DNA from: Embleya scabrispora
GTDB taxonomy: Bacteria > Actinomycetota > Actinomycetes > Streptomycetales > Streptomycetaceae
NCBI RefSeq assembly: GCF_002024165.1
Contig: NZ_MWQN01000002.1
Coordinates: forward strand, 62,001 to 126,000
Direction: 5' to 3'
Length of the DNA stretch: 64,000 nt
The translations under genes were made by a program, and so were the position numbers. This document shows, in pieces, positions 17,048 through 26,067 of this stretch. How positions within the stretch are numbered: the first letter of the stretch is position 1; every line of letters begins with the position of its first letter. The notes beneath the pieces were generated by a model. That model had not been told where the DNA came from and searched no databases. It saw only the letters and a list, made by a program, of their open reading frames with translations.

Positions 17048-17846
17048 GTGAGCACCGATGGGCAGCCGCCCGAGTCCGAACCGTTCGCCTCGTCGAGCGA
17101 TCGTGGGCGTCCTGCCCCTGCCGGGTGCGGCCTCGCGCCCGGGTGGGGGACACCGTCCTTGCCCGGGTCGACGGGCTGCGCGTGGCCGCTCGGCGGATCG
17201 GGGTCGACCCGCCCGATCGGTACTGGTTCGGCGAGATTCGCGAGACGCCGCTGGGGCCCGGACGGTGTTCGGGGACGTGGCCGGTGACCCGCTGTGCGCC
17301 CCCGACCTGGCCGCAGAGGTGCTGGCCGCGTTCGGGGCCGCCGCCCCCGAGTTGCCCTCGTTGAGCGAGGTCTCCTACCGGATCGCCCTGTCCCTGCGCG
17401 AGGACCACCAGCGCGGCCATCGCCCCCTGGTCCGCCTGCTCCTGGTCGAGCGCGCCGGCGGCCCGGCCGGGGACGGCTCGCTGACCCTGGTCAACCGCGG
17501 CTATCCGAATCCGCTCCTGGTCGTCGGCCGACGGGTGCTCGGCCTGGAACCCATCTACGCCACCCCGCCGATCGGCGCGCTGACGCCCGGCACGTTCCGC
17601 CCGCCGGAGCTGACCGTCGCGGCGGGCCGGGGCGAGCGGGTGCTGCTGTACACGGACGAGCTCGCCGAGGCCGCGGGCGCGGACGGCACGCGCTACCCGT
17701 TCGCCGAGCGCGCCCCGAGCCACGTGGGCGGCGACTTCGCCGACGCGCTGCGCCGCCTGGCGGTCGACGTGGAGGCACACTTCGCCCCGGCCTTCCCCGG
17801 CGACGCGGCGCTGTTCCTGATCGAACCGGGGCCGCTCGACACCTGA
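17048..17846 (+). pseudogene. frameshifted SpoIIE/PP2C-type phosphatase
   Basis: GTG 17048 has a GAGGAGG ribosome binding site at about 17030-17036, so a gene once began here. The coherent protein is spread over three frames: the first ~20 residues in one, VDGLRVAARRIGVDPPDRYWFGEI in the second, and from about 17258 the third frame. The third frame carries the typical PP2C-regulator sequence VFGDVAGDPLCAPDLAAEVL, LTLVNRGYPNPLLV, RVLLYTDELAEA and DAALFLIEPG. At least one net single-base frameshift near 17250-17262 and one near 17090-17130 are needed. Either the gene is decayed or these are assembly errors. It ends 22 bases from the convergent PucR gene. Confidence 0.65.
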
Positions 17847-17868
17847 CCGGCGCGCCCCGAAAAAGGCC

Positions 17869-19530
17869 CTATCCCACCGTCCCCCGCATCGGCGTCGGCA
17901 CCAGCCGCGCCGCGTCGAGCGACCGCTGCACCGGTCCGCTCCCGTGCACCCCGTACAGCCGCAGCTGGAACATCGCGTCGAAGCGCGCGTCGCCGTCGGC
18001 GAGGTCGATGGCGCCCACCTCGGACAACCGGCGCAGTCGATAGCGGAACGTGTTCGGGTGCACGTGAACGGCCGCCGCGGCGGCGGTGACGTCGCCGAAC
18101 GTGTCCAGCCACGCGGCCAACGTCTCGGTGAGGTGGGTGTCGTGCTCGGCGTCGTAGGCCCGCAGTCGGGCCACCGGTCCGGCCGGCGCGTCGTCCGTGG
18201 CGGCCACCCGGTCGGCCACCTCGACCAGCAGCGACGACACGTACACGTCGCACAACCGGGCCACCCGCAGCGCGGATCGGCCCGAGCGCAACACGCGCAG
18301 CGCGCGATCGGCGTCCGCCCGGGACGAGGGCAGGTCGACGGCGCGGGCGGCGACGCGGCCGATGCCCACCACCGCCTCGATCCGCCCGCCGATCCGGGCC
18401 AGGAACTCCTCGGCCAGCCGTACCGCCCGCGCGTCCGACTCGGTCGGCAGGATCGCGTACGTGAAGCCGCCCAGCCGGGCGGTCGCGGTGCGCGGGTGTA
18501 CCGCCGCCAGGTGCAGCGCCAGCGCGTCGACGATCCGGTGCTCCTCGGCGGTGCGTTCGGCCGGTGCCGCGTCGCCCACCACGGCGAGCGCGAGCACACA
18601 CGCCGGCTGATGTGCCAGGCCGAGTCGGCCCGCCGCGTCCACCGCCGCCGGCCCGCCCTCCAACACCGTGGCCAGCAGGTCGGTGCGCAACCGGCGCTCC
18701 ACGTCGGCGCCCGCCCGGCGGCGCAGCAGGTGCAGCGCGACCACCTTGGCCGCCTCGATCAGCGACCGCTGCAACTCGGCGGACAGCGGCCCGCGCACCA
18801 CGACCCAGATCGAGCCCAGGATCTCGTCCCCGGCGCGCACCGCGATGGCCACCCGGGGCATGTCAGAGACGCCGGCCAGGTACACCGGCCCCTCACTGCG
18901 ATACAGCGCCTGGAACGCGCCGCGCTCCTCCAGGATCCGCAACCACTCGGCCGGCACCTGGCGGTCCAGGATGGTGGCGATCCGCGGCTCGTCCGCCTCG
19001 TCCTGGCGACTGGAGAAGGCCAGGACGCGTCCGCTGCGGTCCTCCACCGTCACCGGCCCGTCCAGCAGCGCGGCGATCGCGTTGACCAGCGCGAACAGGT
19101 CGCCCGAGGGCGCGCCGTCCAGGGTTTCGCCGGTCTGCGCGCTGCCGATCTCGTCCACCGCGAGCAGCGAGCGCAGCAGCGTGGCGACCTGGGACCAGGA
19201 CGCCCCGGGGGTCAGCGCGAGCACCACCACGCCGGTCCGCGCCACCGCGTCCCGGATCTCCGCGTCCGCCGCGAGCGGCCCGCGCACCACGACGGCCGAG
19301 GCGGCCAGTGCGGCCGCGCGGTGCACCAGCGTGGCGATGGCCGAGGACCCGTAGACCGCGACGCCGAGCACCACCGCGCCGGGCGGGTGCGCGGGTTCGT
19401 CGCCAGGGTCGTGGATGAGGACGCCGGTGACCTCGCGTTCCGGGTCCGGTTCGCCGGCGGCGACCTCGAACAGGGTCGAGCCGAGGTCGTCGATGATGCG
19501 CCCGAGCACGGCGCGCGAACGCGTGGTCAT
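17869..19530 (-). CDS. PucR-family transcriptional regulator
   Basis: 553 aa. The N-terminal ~120 residues resemble the purine-catabolism-regulator-like domain and the middle (about 140-280) a GAF/GGDEF-like ligand domain. The C-terminal 60 residues hold the PucR helix-turn-helix: HTHLTETLAAWLDTFGDVTAAAAAVHVHPNTFRYRLRRL in outline (a helix, a turn, then VHPNTFRYRLRRL). PucR proteins usually activate catabolic genes for nitrogen compounds in response to the substrate. Its position directly after the peptide-uptake/GNAT operon, in the same direction with a 274-base gap, makes control of that operon likely (inference). Confidence 0.85.
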   Translation of the reverse strand: MTTRSRAVLGRIIDDLGSTLFEVAAGEPDPEREVTGVLIHDPGDEPAHPPGAVVLGVAVYGSSAIATLVHRAAALAASAVVVRGPLAADAEIRDAVARTGVVVLALTPGASWSQVATLLRSLLAVDEIGSAQTGETLDGAPSGDLFALVNAIAALLDGPVTVEDRSGRVLAFSSRQDEADEPRIATILDRQVPAEWLRILEERGAFQALYRSEGPVYLAGVSDMPRVAIAVRAGDEILGSIWVVVRGPLSAELQRSLIEAAKVVALHLLRRRAGADVERRLRTDLLATVLEGGPAAVDAAGRLGLAHQPACVLALAVVGDAAPAERTAEEHRIVDALALHLAAVHPRTATARLGGFTYAILPTESDARAVRLAEEFLARIGGRIEAVVGIGRVAARAVDLPSSRADADRALRVLRSGRSALRVARLCDVYVSSLLVEVADRVAATDDAPAGPVARLRAYDAEHDTHLTETLAAWLDTFGDVTAAAAAVHVHPNTFRYRLRRLSEVGAIDLADGDARFDAMFQLRLYGVHGSGPVQRSLDAARLVPTPMRGTVG

Positions 19531-19804
19531 CGCGGGTCCGTCGAGGCGCCGGCGGGCACATCGGCCCGGGCGGATATCGGCGGGTTGTCGGTCAGGTCCG
19601 TCACGAGGGGATCCATTCGGTCGACACGAGCCCCCGTCGAACGCACCGGAGCGGCCGTGTCGCCGGTGGCCGATCCGTGTGCGGGAGTCTAAACGATCTT
19701 GGGTCGAAAGTGGGCAGTCTCCGGCCCACGCCCGGTTCGATCCCACGGCCGGCGCCGCCGAACCGAACCGGACAGGGTGCGTCACACATCGGGCCGAGCC
19801 GCGC

Positions 19805-20734
19805 TCAGCCCCCGTCCCGTCGCCGGTCCACGACATAACCCCCGAGCCGCCCGAAGCCGCGCACCACACGGCCCTCCCCCATCAGCCCGCCCAGCACCTC
19901 GCGCACCGCCAGGCGCCACGCGAGCACGGCGGCCGGATCGCTGCGCCGCAGCGCCTCGATGTCGCGCGGCACCCGGACCACCACCACGTCGGCGTCGGTG
20001 CTGCCGAGCACCGGCCGGCCGTCGGCCCCCACCTCCAGGGCGATCGCGACCCCCTCCTCCCCCGGAGCGGCCGCGTCGTCCGCCGGCTGCGGAATCCCCT
20101 CGCAGGCGAGGGCCACCCGGGGGGCGGTCAGATCCCAGCGGACCAACAGCCGATCCGTGTGGTCGCCGGCGTTGAACGCATCGGTCAGGCGCCCGTAGAA
20201 GTCGACCAGATACTCGCCGGGCACCGCGCCGAGCTTGGCCAGATTGAAGAACGCGTTGCGCCCCACCAGGGGATCGAACGTCCAGCTGATCCGGCTGATC
20301 CCGCGGTCCAGGCACCAGGCGCGCTGGTGCACCTTGAGCGCGTGGCCCACCTCGCGTCCGCGCGAGCGCACGTCCACGCCCGCGATGTGCGAGTGCAGGC
20401 CGTCGGTGGCGAGCAGAGCCACGCAGGCGCCGGTCAACCGGTCGCCCTCGTAGGTGCCCGCCACGTAGCCGCCCGCGTGCGCCAGGACCATCAGCAGTTC
20501 GGGCAGCATCATCGGGTTCGCCGAGTCCACCTGCCAGATGCGGTCCAGCAGCTTGCACACCTCGGACACCTCGTCCAGCGTGTGCAGTTCGCGGATCTCG
20601 ACGTGGGCCGCGCGAGCCGCGCGGACGGCCGCCGCGGTCGCGCGGTCGCGAAGCGCACCGGAATCGGGTGCGGGCTCGGGTTCGGCACGGTACAGGTCGC
20701 CGCCGATCCGCGCGCCCGCCGGTGTCGGGGTCAT
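19805..20734 (-). CDS. COG3375-type GNAT acyltransferase, probable D-amino-acid N-succinyltransferase (copy 1)
   Basis: 309 aa. It shares HSHIAG, ALKVHQRAWCLDRG, ISWTFDPLVGRNAFFNLAKLG and the DxxxAFNAGDxTDRxxVRWDL segment with the copy at 39694. The first ~45 residues are an extra extension. Members of this GNAT group next to N-succinylamino-acid racemase act as succinyl-CoA:D-amino-acid N-succinyltransferases in the D-to-L conversion pathway. It ends the peptide-uptake operon and overlaps the ATPase gene (ATGA). That suggests acylation of amino acids freed from imported peptides. The acyl donor and acceptor are inferred. Confidence 0.75.
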   Translation of the reverse strand: MTPTPAGARIGGDLYRAEPEPAPDSGALRDRATAAAVRAARAAHVEIRELHTLDEVSEVCKLLDRIWQVDSANPMMLPELLMVLAHAGGYVAGTYEGDRLTGACVALLATDGLHSHIAGVDVRSRGREVGHALKVHQRAWCLDRGISRISWTFDPLVGRNAFFNLAKLGAVPGEYLVDFYGRLTDAFNAGDHTDRLLVRWDLTAPRVALACEGIPQPADDAAAPGEEGVAIALEVGADGRPVLGSTDADVVVVRVPRDIEALRRSDPAAVLAWRLAVREVLGGLMGEGRVVRGFGRLGGYVVDRRRDGG

Positions 20735-21654
20735 CGGTTCCCGGTCTCCGTTCCCTCGTCCGTACCGGCGGAGGCGGCCCGCGCCGCTCCCCCGGTCCGC
20801 GCATCTTCGCCGACCGCGCCCGCGGCGCCCGCGCCCTCCGGCAGCGGCTCGCCGATCCGCGGTACGCCCGACAACAGCGCCCGCGTGTAGTCGTGTTCGG
20901 GGTCCTCCAGGACCTGTGCGGCCGGCCCCTCCTCGACCAGGACACCTCGGTCCATCACCGCGATCCGGTCCGCCAGGTAGCGCACCACGGCCAGGTTGTG
21001 CGTGATGAACAACATCGCGAAGCCCAACTCGCGCTGCAGGTCGCGGATCAGGTTGAGCACCGCGCCCTGGACCGAGACGTCGAGCGCCGAGGTGACCTCG
21101 TCCGCCACCAGCACCGCCGGTCGCGCGGCCAACGCGCGGGCCAGCGCCACCCGTTGCCGCTGGCCGCCGGAGAGCGCGCGCGGAAGTCGGGTGCTCATCC
21201 CCGGGTCGATCCCGACCAGGTCGAGATACCGGGCCACCTCCTCCGCGCGCCGCGCCCGGTCCTCGCGCGGCACCGCCTCGGCCACCGAGGCGCCCACGCT
21301 CAGCCGGGGGTTCAGCGACGCGAACGGGTCCTGGAAGACCAGCTGCACCGGCCTGCGTCCGGGCCGCCGACCCTGGTCGACGCCGTCCACCAGGACGTTG
21401 CCCGCGGTGATCGGCACCAGCCCGACCGCGGCCCGGCCGAGGGTGGACTTGCCCGAGCCGGAGCCGCCGACCAGACCGACCACGCGGCCCGCCGGCACCT
21501 CCAGGGACACGTCGTCGACGGCGGTCACCGCCGAGCGGCCGCGGCCGTAGCGCACCGTGATGTGGCGCAGTTCGAGCGAACCGGACGTGCCGGCCCCGGC
21601 GGGCGCTGCGTCGGCCTCGGCCGCGACCGGGGCAACCGTACCTGCGGCTTTCAT
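20731..21654 (-). CDS. peptide ABC transporter ATPase (DppF/OppF-like)
   Basis: 307 aa. Walker A GGSGSGKST, Q-loop LVFQDPFASLNPR, signature ALSGGQRQRVALARAL, Walker B VLVADEVTSALD and switch His in FITHNLAVV are all intact. After a ~30-residue Ala-rich start, the OppF/DppF-type C-terminal extension appears as EDPEHDYTRALL. It pairs with the ATPase half of the neighbouring permease-ATPase fusion. It overlaps both neighbours by ATGA and so is translated as part of the operon. Confidence 0.9.
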   Translation of the reverse strand: MKAAGTVAPVAAEADAAPAGAGTSGSLELRHITVRYGRGRSAVTAVDDVSLEVPAGRVVGLVGGSGSGKSTLGRAAVGLVPITAGNVLVDGVDQGRRPGRRPVQLVFQDPFASLNPRLSVGASVAEAVPREDRARRAEEVARYLDLVGIDPGMSTRLPRALSGGQRQRVALARALAARPAVLVADEVTSALDVSVQGAVLNLIRDLQRELGFAMLFITHNLAVVRYLADRIAVMDRGVLVEEGPAAQVLEDPEHDYTRALLSGVPRIGEPLPEGAGAAGAVGEDARTGGAARAASAGTDEGTETGNR

Positions 21655-23507
21655 CGAACCTCCTCCAGTTCGTGCACGGCGGTGGTGATCGGGTCCCAGC
21701 ACGCCACGCGGCGTCCGGGACCGATGCGTTCCAGGACCGGCTCCTCGGTCCGGCAGCGGTCGTTCGCCCGGGCGCAGCGCGGCGCGAACGGGCAGCCCAC
21801 GCTCTCCTCGCCGGGCTCCGGCGGGCGGCCCGGGATGGTCGCCAGCGGCACGTCCCGGTCGGTGGTCATCGTCGGTACCGCGCCGATCAGCGCGGCCGAG
21901 TAGGGGTGCGCGACGCCGTCGGCCAGGTCGCCGACCGGCAGTTCCTCGACGACCCGGCCCGCGTACATCACCACGACCCGGTCGCACACCTGCGACACGA
22001 CGGCGATGTCGTGCGAGATGAGCAGCAACGCGGCGCCGGACTCGGCCCGTACGTCCCGCAGCAGCGCCAACACCTGGGCCTGCACGGTGACATCGAGGGC
22101 GGTGGTCGGCTCGTCGGCGATGATCAGTCGGGGCTCGCCCATCAGGCCCATCGCGATCATCACCCGCTGGCGCATGCCGCCGGAGAACTCGTGCGGACGT
22201 TTGGTGACCCGCTGTTCGGGGTTGATGATGCCCACCGCGCCCAGACGGGCGACCGCTCGGGTCAGTGCCGCCGCGCGGCCGGCGCCGTGGTGCACCTCGG
22301 CGACCTCGGCGAGCTGCCGGCCGACGGTCAGCGCCGGGTTGAGCGAGGCCATCGGGTCCTGGAACACCATGGCCAGTGAAGTGCCCTTGGGCGCCTGGCG
22401 GTTCAGATCCCGGTCGGCGAAGCGCAGGGTACGGGCGCTGACCCGGCCGGGGTGCGGGACCAGTCCGGCCGCGGCCAGCGCGGTCAGGCTCTTGCCCGAG
22501 CCGGATTCGCCGACGATGCCGACCGCCTCGCCCTCGGTGACGCTCAGGCACACGTCGTGTACGGCTGTGTGGCCGGGGAAGCGCACCCGCAGGTGGTCGA
22601 CGTGCAGCAGGGCCGACGCCGCCTCGGCGGCGGATTGTTCGTCGGTCGAGGCGACCGGCTCGGCCTCGGGCCGGTTCGCGCCGCGGCCGCCGCTGGCACC
22701 CGCGACCACCTCGCCGATCAGGCCGAAGGTGATGCCGGTCAGTACGATCGCGGCGCCGGGGCCGACCGCCGACATCGGGTCCACCATGACCCGGTCGAGC
22801 TGTTCGTTGAGCAGGCGCCCCCAGTCGTAGTCGGGCGCCTGTACGCCCAGGCCGAGGAAGGACAGGCCGGAGAAGGCGACCAGGATGCCGGCGGCGACCT
22901 GGGCGACGAACAGCGCGACCGGTTCGGCGATGTTGGGCAGGATGTGTCGCACGATGATCCGGAGCCGGCCGACGCCGAGGATCCGCGCGGCGGCCACGTA
23001 GTCGGTGCCGGCGACGGAGGCGGTCAGGTTCTGCACGAGCCGGGCGGTGGCGGGGGCCGCGCCCAGGCCGATGGCGAAGGCGGCGGAGAAGGTGCCGACG
23101 CCGAAGATGACCGCGAGGAAGAGCACGAACAGCAGGCCGGGGAAGGCCACGAGCAGGTTGACCGTCGCGGTGATCAGCCGGCCGGCGCGCCGGCCGAGAA
23201 CCGCCGGGAGCACACCCAGGATCAGCCCGCCGAGCACCGCGATCAAGGTGGCGAACAGGGTCAGTTCGAGGGTGAGTCGGGTGGCCACCACCACCCGGGC
23301 GGCGATGTCGCGGCCGAGCGCGTCGGTACCGAACAGGTGCTCGGTGCCACTGTGTCGGCCGATCGCGTCGGTGTCGATCCGGTCGGCGGTGTCGCCGGCC
23401 AGCATCGGGCCGAAGATCGCCACGAGCAGGATCAGGGCGCTCAGGATCGCCGTGGCGATCCCCATCGGGGTGCGCAGCGCCTGGCGCAGTCTAGGGGCCT
23501 TGGACAT
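21651..23507 (-). CDS. fused peptide ABC permease-ATPase (DppC-DppD)
   Basis: 618 aa in one uninterrupted frame. Residues about 1-285 are a DppC-type permease: an N-terminal membrane helix, HLFGTDALGRDI, and the EAA loop AARILGVGRLRIIVRHILPNI. From about 320 a complete ATPase follows: GESGSGKSL, VFQDPMASLNPALTV, FSGGMRQRVMIAMGL, LIIADEPTTALD, LLISHDIAV. It ends with the Cys-rich oligopeptide-type tail (GCPFAPRCARANDRCR). An ~35-residue linker joins the halves. These two functions are usually separate proteins. The permease partner is the next upstream gene. Confidence 0.9.
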   Translation of the reverse strand: MSKAPRLRQALRTPMGIATAILSALILLVAIFGPMLAGDTADRIDTDAIGRHSGTEHLFGTDALGRDIAARVVVATRLTLELTLFATLIAVLGGLILGVLPAVLGRRAGRLITATVNLLVAFPGLLFVLFLAVIFGVGTFSAAFAIGLGAAPATARLVQNLTASVAGTDYVAAARILGVGRLRIIVRHILPNIAEPVALFVAQVAAGILVAFSGLSFLGLGVQAPDYDWGRLLNEQLDRVMVDPMSAVGPGAAIVLTGITFGLIGEVVAGASGGRGANRPEAEPVASTDEQSAAEAASALLHVDHLRVRFPGHTAVHDVCLSVTEGEAVGIVGESGSGKSLTALAAAGLVPHPGRVSARTLRFADRDLNRQAPKGTSLAMVFQDPMASLNPALTVGRQLAEVAEVHHGAGRAAALTRAVARLGAVGIINPEQRVTKRPHEFSGGMRQRVMIAMGLMGEPRLIIADEPTTALDVTVQAQVLALLRDVRAESGAALLLISHDIAVVSQVCDRVVVMYAGRVVEELPVGDLADGVAHPYSAALIGAVPTMTTDRDVPLATIPGRPPEPGEESVGCPFAPRCARANDRCRTEEPVLERIGPGRRVACWDPITTAVHELEEVR

Positions 23508-23509
23508 CG

Positions 23510-24499
23510 TCAGCTCCCGCGGATCGTGGACTTGGGGTCGGCGACGGCGACGGCGAGGTCGACCGCGAAGTGGATCACGAGCGCGGCGGCTCCGTAGACG
23601 AGCACGATGCCCTGGACGAGCGGATAGTCCTTCTGCAGGATCGCCTGGACGATGGTCATGCCCAGGCCGGGCCAGGCGAAGACGTTCTCGATCAGCACCG
23701 TGCCCGCGAGCAGGCTGCTGAGGATCAGGCCGCCGAGGGTCAGCGAGGAGGTGAGCAGGTTCGGCAGCGCGTGCCGCAGGTAGAGCAGTCGGGTCGGCAG
23801 CCGTTTGGCGCGGGCGGTGCGCATGTAGTCGGTCTCGAACACGCGCAGCGCCTCGACCCTGACGATCCGCGACAGCGCGGCGATCGGGGTGATGGCCAAA
23901 GCCAGCACGGGCAGTACGTAGGAGTCGGGCCCCTCGCGCAGTGCCACCGGGAACCAGCCGAGGCTGACGCCGAACACCGAGGCCAGGCCGACGGCGAGGA
24001 GGAATTCCGGGATGGCCACGATCGCCCCGGTCGAGGAGGCGAAGGCCAGTTCGCTGCGGCGCCGGCGGCCGTTGAGGGTGAACACGGCCATCGCCATGCC
24101 CAGGGGGATGGACACCACCATGATCAGGACGAACGCGTAGATCGCGATCTCCAGGGTGGCGGGGAGTCGGTCGCCGATCATGCTCGACACGGAGACCCGG
24201 GCGGTGATCGATTCGCCCAGGTCGCCGTGGAAGAGCCCGCTCACGAAGTGCTTGTACTGGGTGATCAGCGAGTCGTTCAGGCCCAGTTGTTCCTTGCGGG
24301 CGGCGACCGCCTCCGGGGTGGCGTTCATTCCCAGGGCGCCGCGGACGGGGTCGCCGGGGACGAAGTGGATCATCGCGAACGCGGCGGTCACCAGGGCGGC
24401 GAGCGAGACCACCAGGCGGCCGGTGCGACGCAGGAAGAAGGAGGTCCAGGGGCCGAGACGGAAGTCCACGACCCGGCCGGACAGGGCTGCGGTGCTCAT
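23510..24499 (-). CDS. peptide ABC transporter permease (DppB-like)
   Basis: 329 aa with about six membrane helices. The first begins near residue 27 (RLVVSLAALVTAAFAMIHFV) and is followed by the conserved FVPGDPVRGALG loop. The EAA-type cytoplasmic loop is YMRTARAKRLPTRLLYLRHALPNLL and the ending LIENVFAWPGLGMTIVQAI...DYPLVQGIV is typical of DppB. It overlaps the binding-protein gene by ATGA and lies two bases from the fusion gene. Together they form the membrane channel for peptides. Confidence 0.9.
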   Translation of the reverse strand: MSTAALSGRVVDFRLGPWTSFFLRRTGRLVVSLAALVTAAFAMIHFVPGDPVRGALGMNATPEAVAARKEQLGLNDSLITQYKHFVSGLFHGDLGESITARVSVSSMIGDRLPATLEIAIYAFVLIMVVSIPLGMAMAVFTLNGRRRRSELAFASSTGAIVAIPEFLLAVGLASVFGVSLGWFPVALREGPDSYVLPVLALAITPIAALSRIVRVEALRVFETDYMRTARAKRLPTRLLYLRHALPNLLTSSLTLGGLILSSLLAGTVLIENVFAWPGLGMTIVQAILQKDYPLVQGIVLVYGAAALVIHFAVDLAVAVADPKSTIRGS

Positions 24500-26067
24500 C
24501 GGCCACCGACCTTGTGCAGGGAGGACGGCACCACGCCGCCACCGTCGAGTTCGAAGCTGTAGCCCCGAACGAAGTAGGGAGTCATCGAGTCCACGAACGT
24601 CACCGCGTCGGCACGCTTGATCAACTCGGATTCGGCGGCGGTCCACTCGGGACAGCCGGCCGTGTCGGGCTTGGCCATCGCCGCACCGACCAGACGCTGG
24701 TATTCGGGGTTGTCGAGCGATCCGAAGTTGAGCCCCTCGGGGGGCTTGGGTCCGGAGAAGAACGGGAGGATCTGATCGGGGGTGGTCACCGAGATCGGCG
24801 CCCACGCGAGTTCCCACTGACCGCCCATCAGGATCGGCGCGTTCGTCGACGCCGTGGTCGGCTGGATACTCACCTTCGCCCCGAACGACTCCCACTGCTT
24901 GACCGCCAGTTCGACGGCCGAGACGAGTTGGGTGCCGAACACGCCCGGATACGGCATGGAGATCGACAGCTGTTTGCCGTCCTTGCTCCAGCGCCCGCCG
25001 GACTTCTTCCAGCCGGCCTCGCGCATCAGCGCCGCGGCCTGCGCCGGGTCGTGCGGCGGGAGGTTGCCGGTGACCGAGTCCTCGGTGCATGGTGGGCCCA
25101 TCGTGATACCGAGCCGCAGCGGGGCCATGCCCTTGCCACCGGTGGCCACCGCGCCGATCTGCTTGAGGTCGAGCGCGGACAGCAGCGCCCGGCGCACCCG
25201 GACGTCGGCCGTGACGCGATTCGGCGCCTCGTTGAAAAGCAGCATCCCCAACGGGTCCCGCTCGATCACCGCCTTGATTCCGGCCGCGGTCAGTCGGGCC
25301 CGGTCCGGGCCCATCACCGACGCGATGTCCAGTTGCCCGCTGAGCAGCAGATTGCTCCGGGTGGACTCGTTGCCGACGACCTTGAAGACCACCCGATCGG
25401 GCGACGCGGAGTTGTCGACGCCGTCCGGTCCCCAGGTGTAGCCGGGACGCTTGACGAAGGTGAAGTGGTCGCCCGCGACCACCTCGGCGAGTCGGTAGGG
25501 ACCGGTGCCGTCGGAGGTGTGGGTGAGCTTGTCCGAGTCCTTCAAAGAGGCGGGACACACCAGCCGCAACATCGAGGTGCCGCGCAGCAGGAACGGGGCC
25601 GGTTGCGAGGAGTTGAGGGTCACCGTACCGGCCTCGTTGTCGGCGGTGGCGGTGACCCCGGGAGGCACCATCAGGCCGTACAGCGGCGACTTGTTGGCCG
25701 GGTCGACGATGTGGTTGTACTGGGCGGCGACATCGGCCGCGGTCAACGGCGCGCCGTTCTCGCACCTCACGTCGCGCCTGAGCGTGAACGTCGCCGAGTT
25801 CGCGTCCGAGGTCCACTTCTCCGCGACGCCGGAGACGATCCGCCCGTCGGTCCGGACGTTGATCAGCGAGTCGTAGGAGAAGCGGTTCATCATGGTCGCG
25901 TACGAAATCAGCGTGGTCATCGGGTTCAGGTTGCTGGGGTCGCTGGGAATCGCGATGGTGACGGTGTCGCCGTCCCCCGAGTTCCCACCCACGCCCGTCC
26001 CACCGCATCCGGCGGCGAACAGGCCCAGCGCGACGGCCGCGGCGGCCCCGCGCGAGGCTCGTCTCAT
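24496..26067 (-). CDS. peptide-binding lipoprotein (SBP family 5)
   Basis: 523 aa. The signal peptide ends with lipobox AAGC (Cys at about residue 21), so it is anchored to the membrane outside. The mature protein has the family-5 pattern: DTVTIAIPSDPSNLNP, SLINVRTDGRIVSGVAEKW, FTLRRDVRCENGAPLTAADV, and a late FVDSMTPYFVRGYSFEL. It hands peptides, or related compounds such as nickel chelates or glycosides, to the DppBCDF complex. The neighbouring hydrolases and acyltransferase favour peptides. It overlaps the serine-hydrolase stop by ATGA. Confidence 0.88.
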   Translation of the reverse strand: MRRASRGAAAAVALGLFAAGCGGTGVGGNSGDGDTVTIAIPSDPSNLNPMTTLISYATMMNRFSYDSLINVRTDGRIVSGVAEKWTSDANSATFTLRRDVRCENGAPLTAADVAAQYNHIVDPANKSPLYGLMVPPGVTATADNEAGTVTLNSSQPAPFLLRGTSMLRLVCPASLKDSDKLTHTSDGTGPYRLAEVVAGDHFTFVKRPGYTWGPDGVDNSASPDRVVFKVVGNESTRSNLLLSGQLDIASVMGPDRARLTAAGIKAVIERDPLGMLLFNEAPNRVTADVRVRRALLSALDLKQIGAVATGGKGMAPLRLGITMGPPCTEDSVTGNLPPHDPAQAAALMREAGWKKSGGRWSKDGKQLSISMPYPGVFGTQLVSAVELAVKQWESFGAKVSIQPTTASTNAPILMGGQWELAWAPISVTTPDQILPFFSGPKPPEGLNFGSLDNPEYQRLVGAAMAKPDTAGCPEWTAAESELIKRADAVTFVDSMTPYFVRGYSFELDGGGVVPSSLHKVGGR

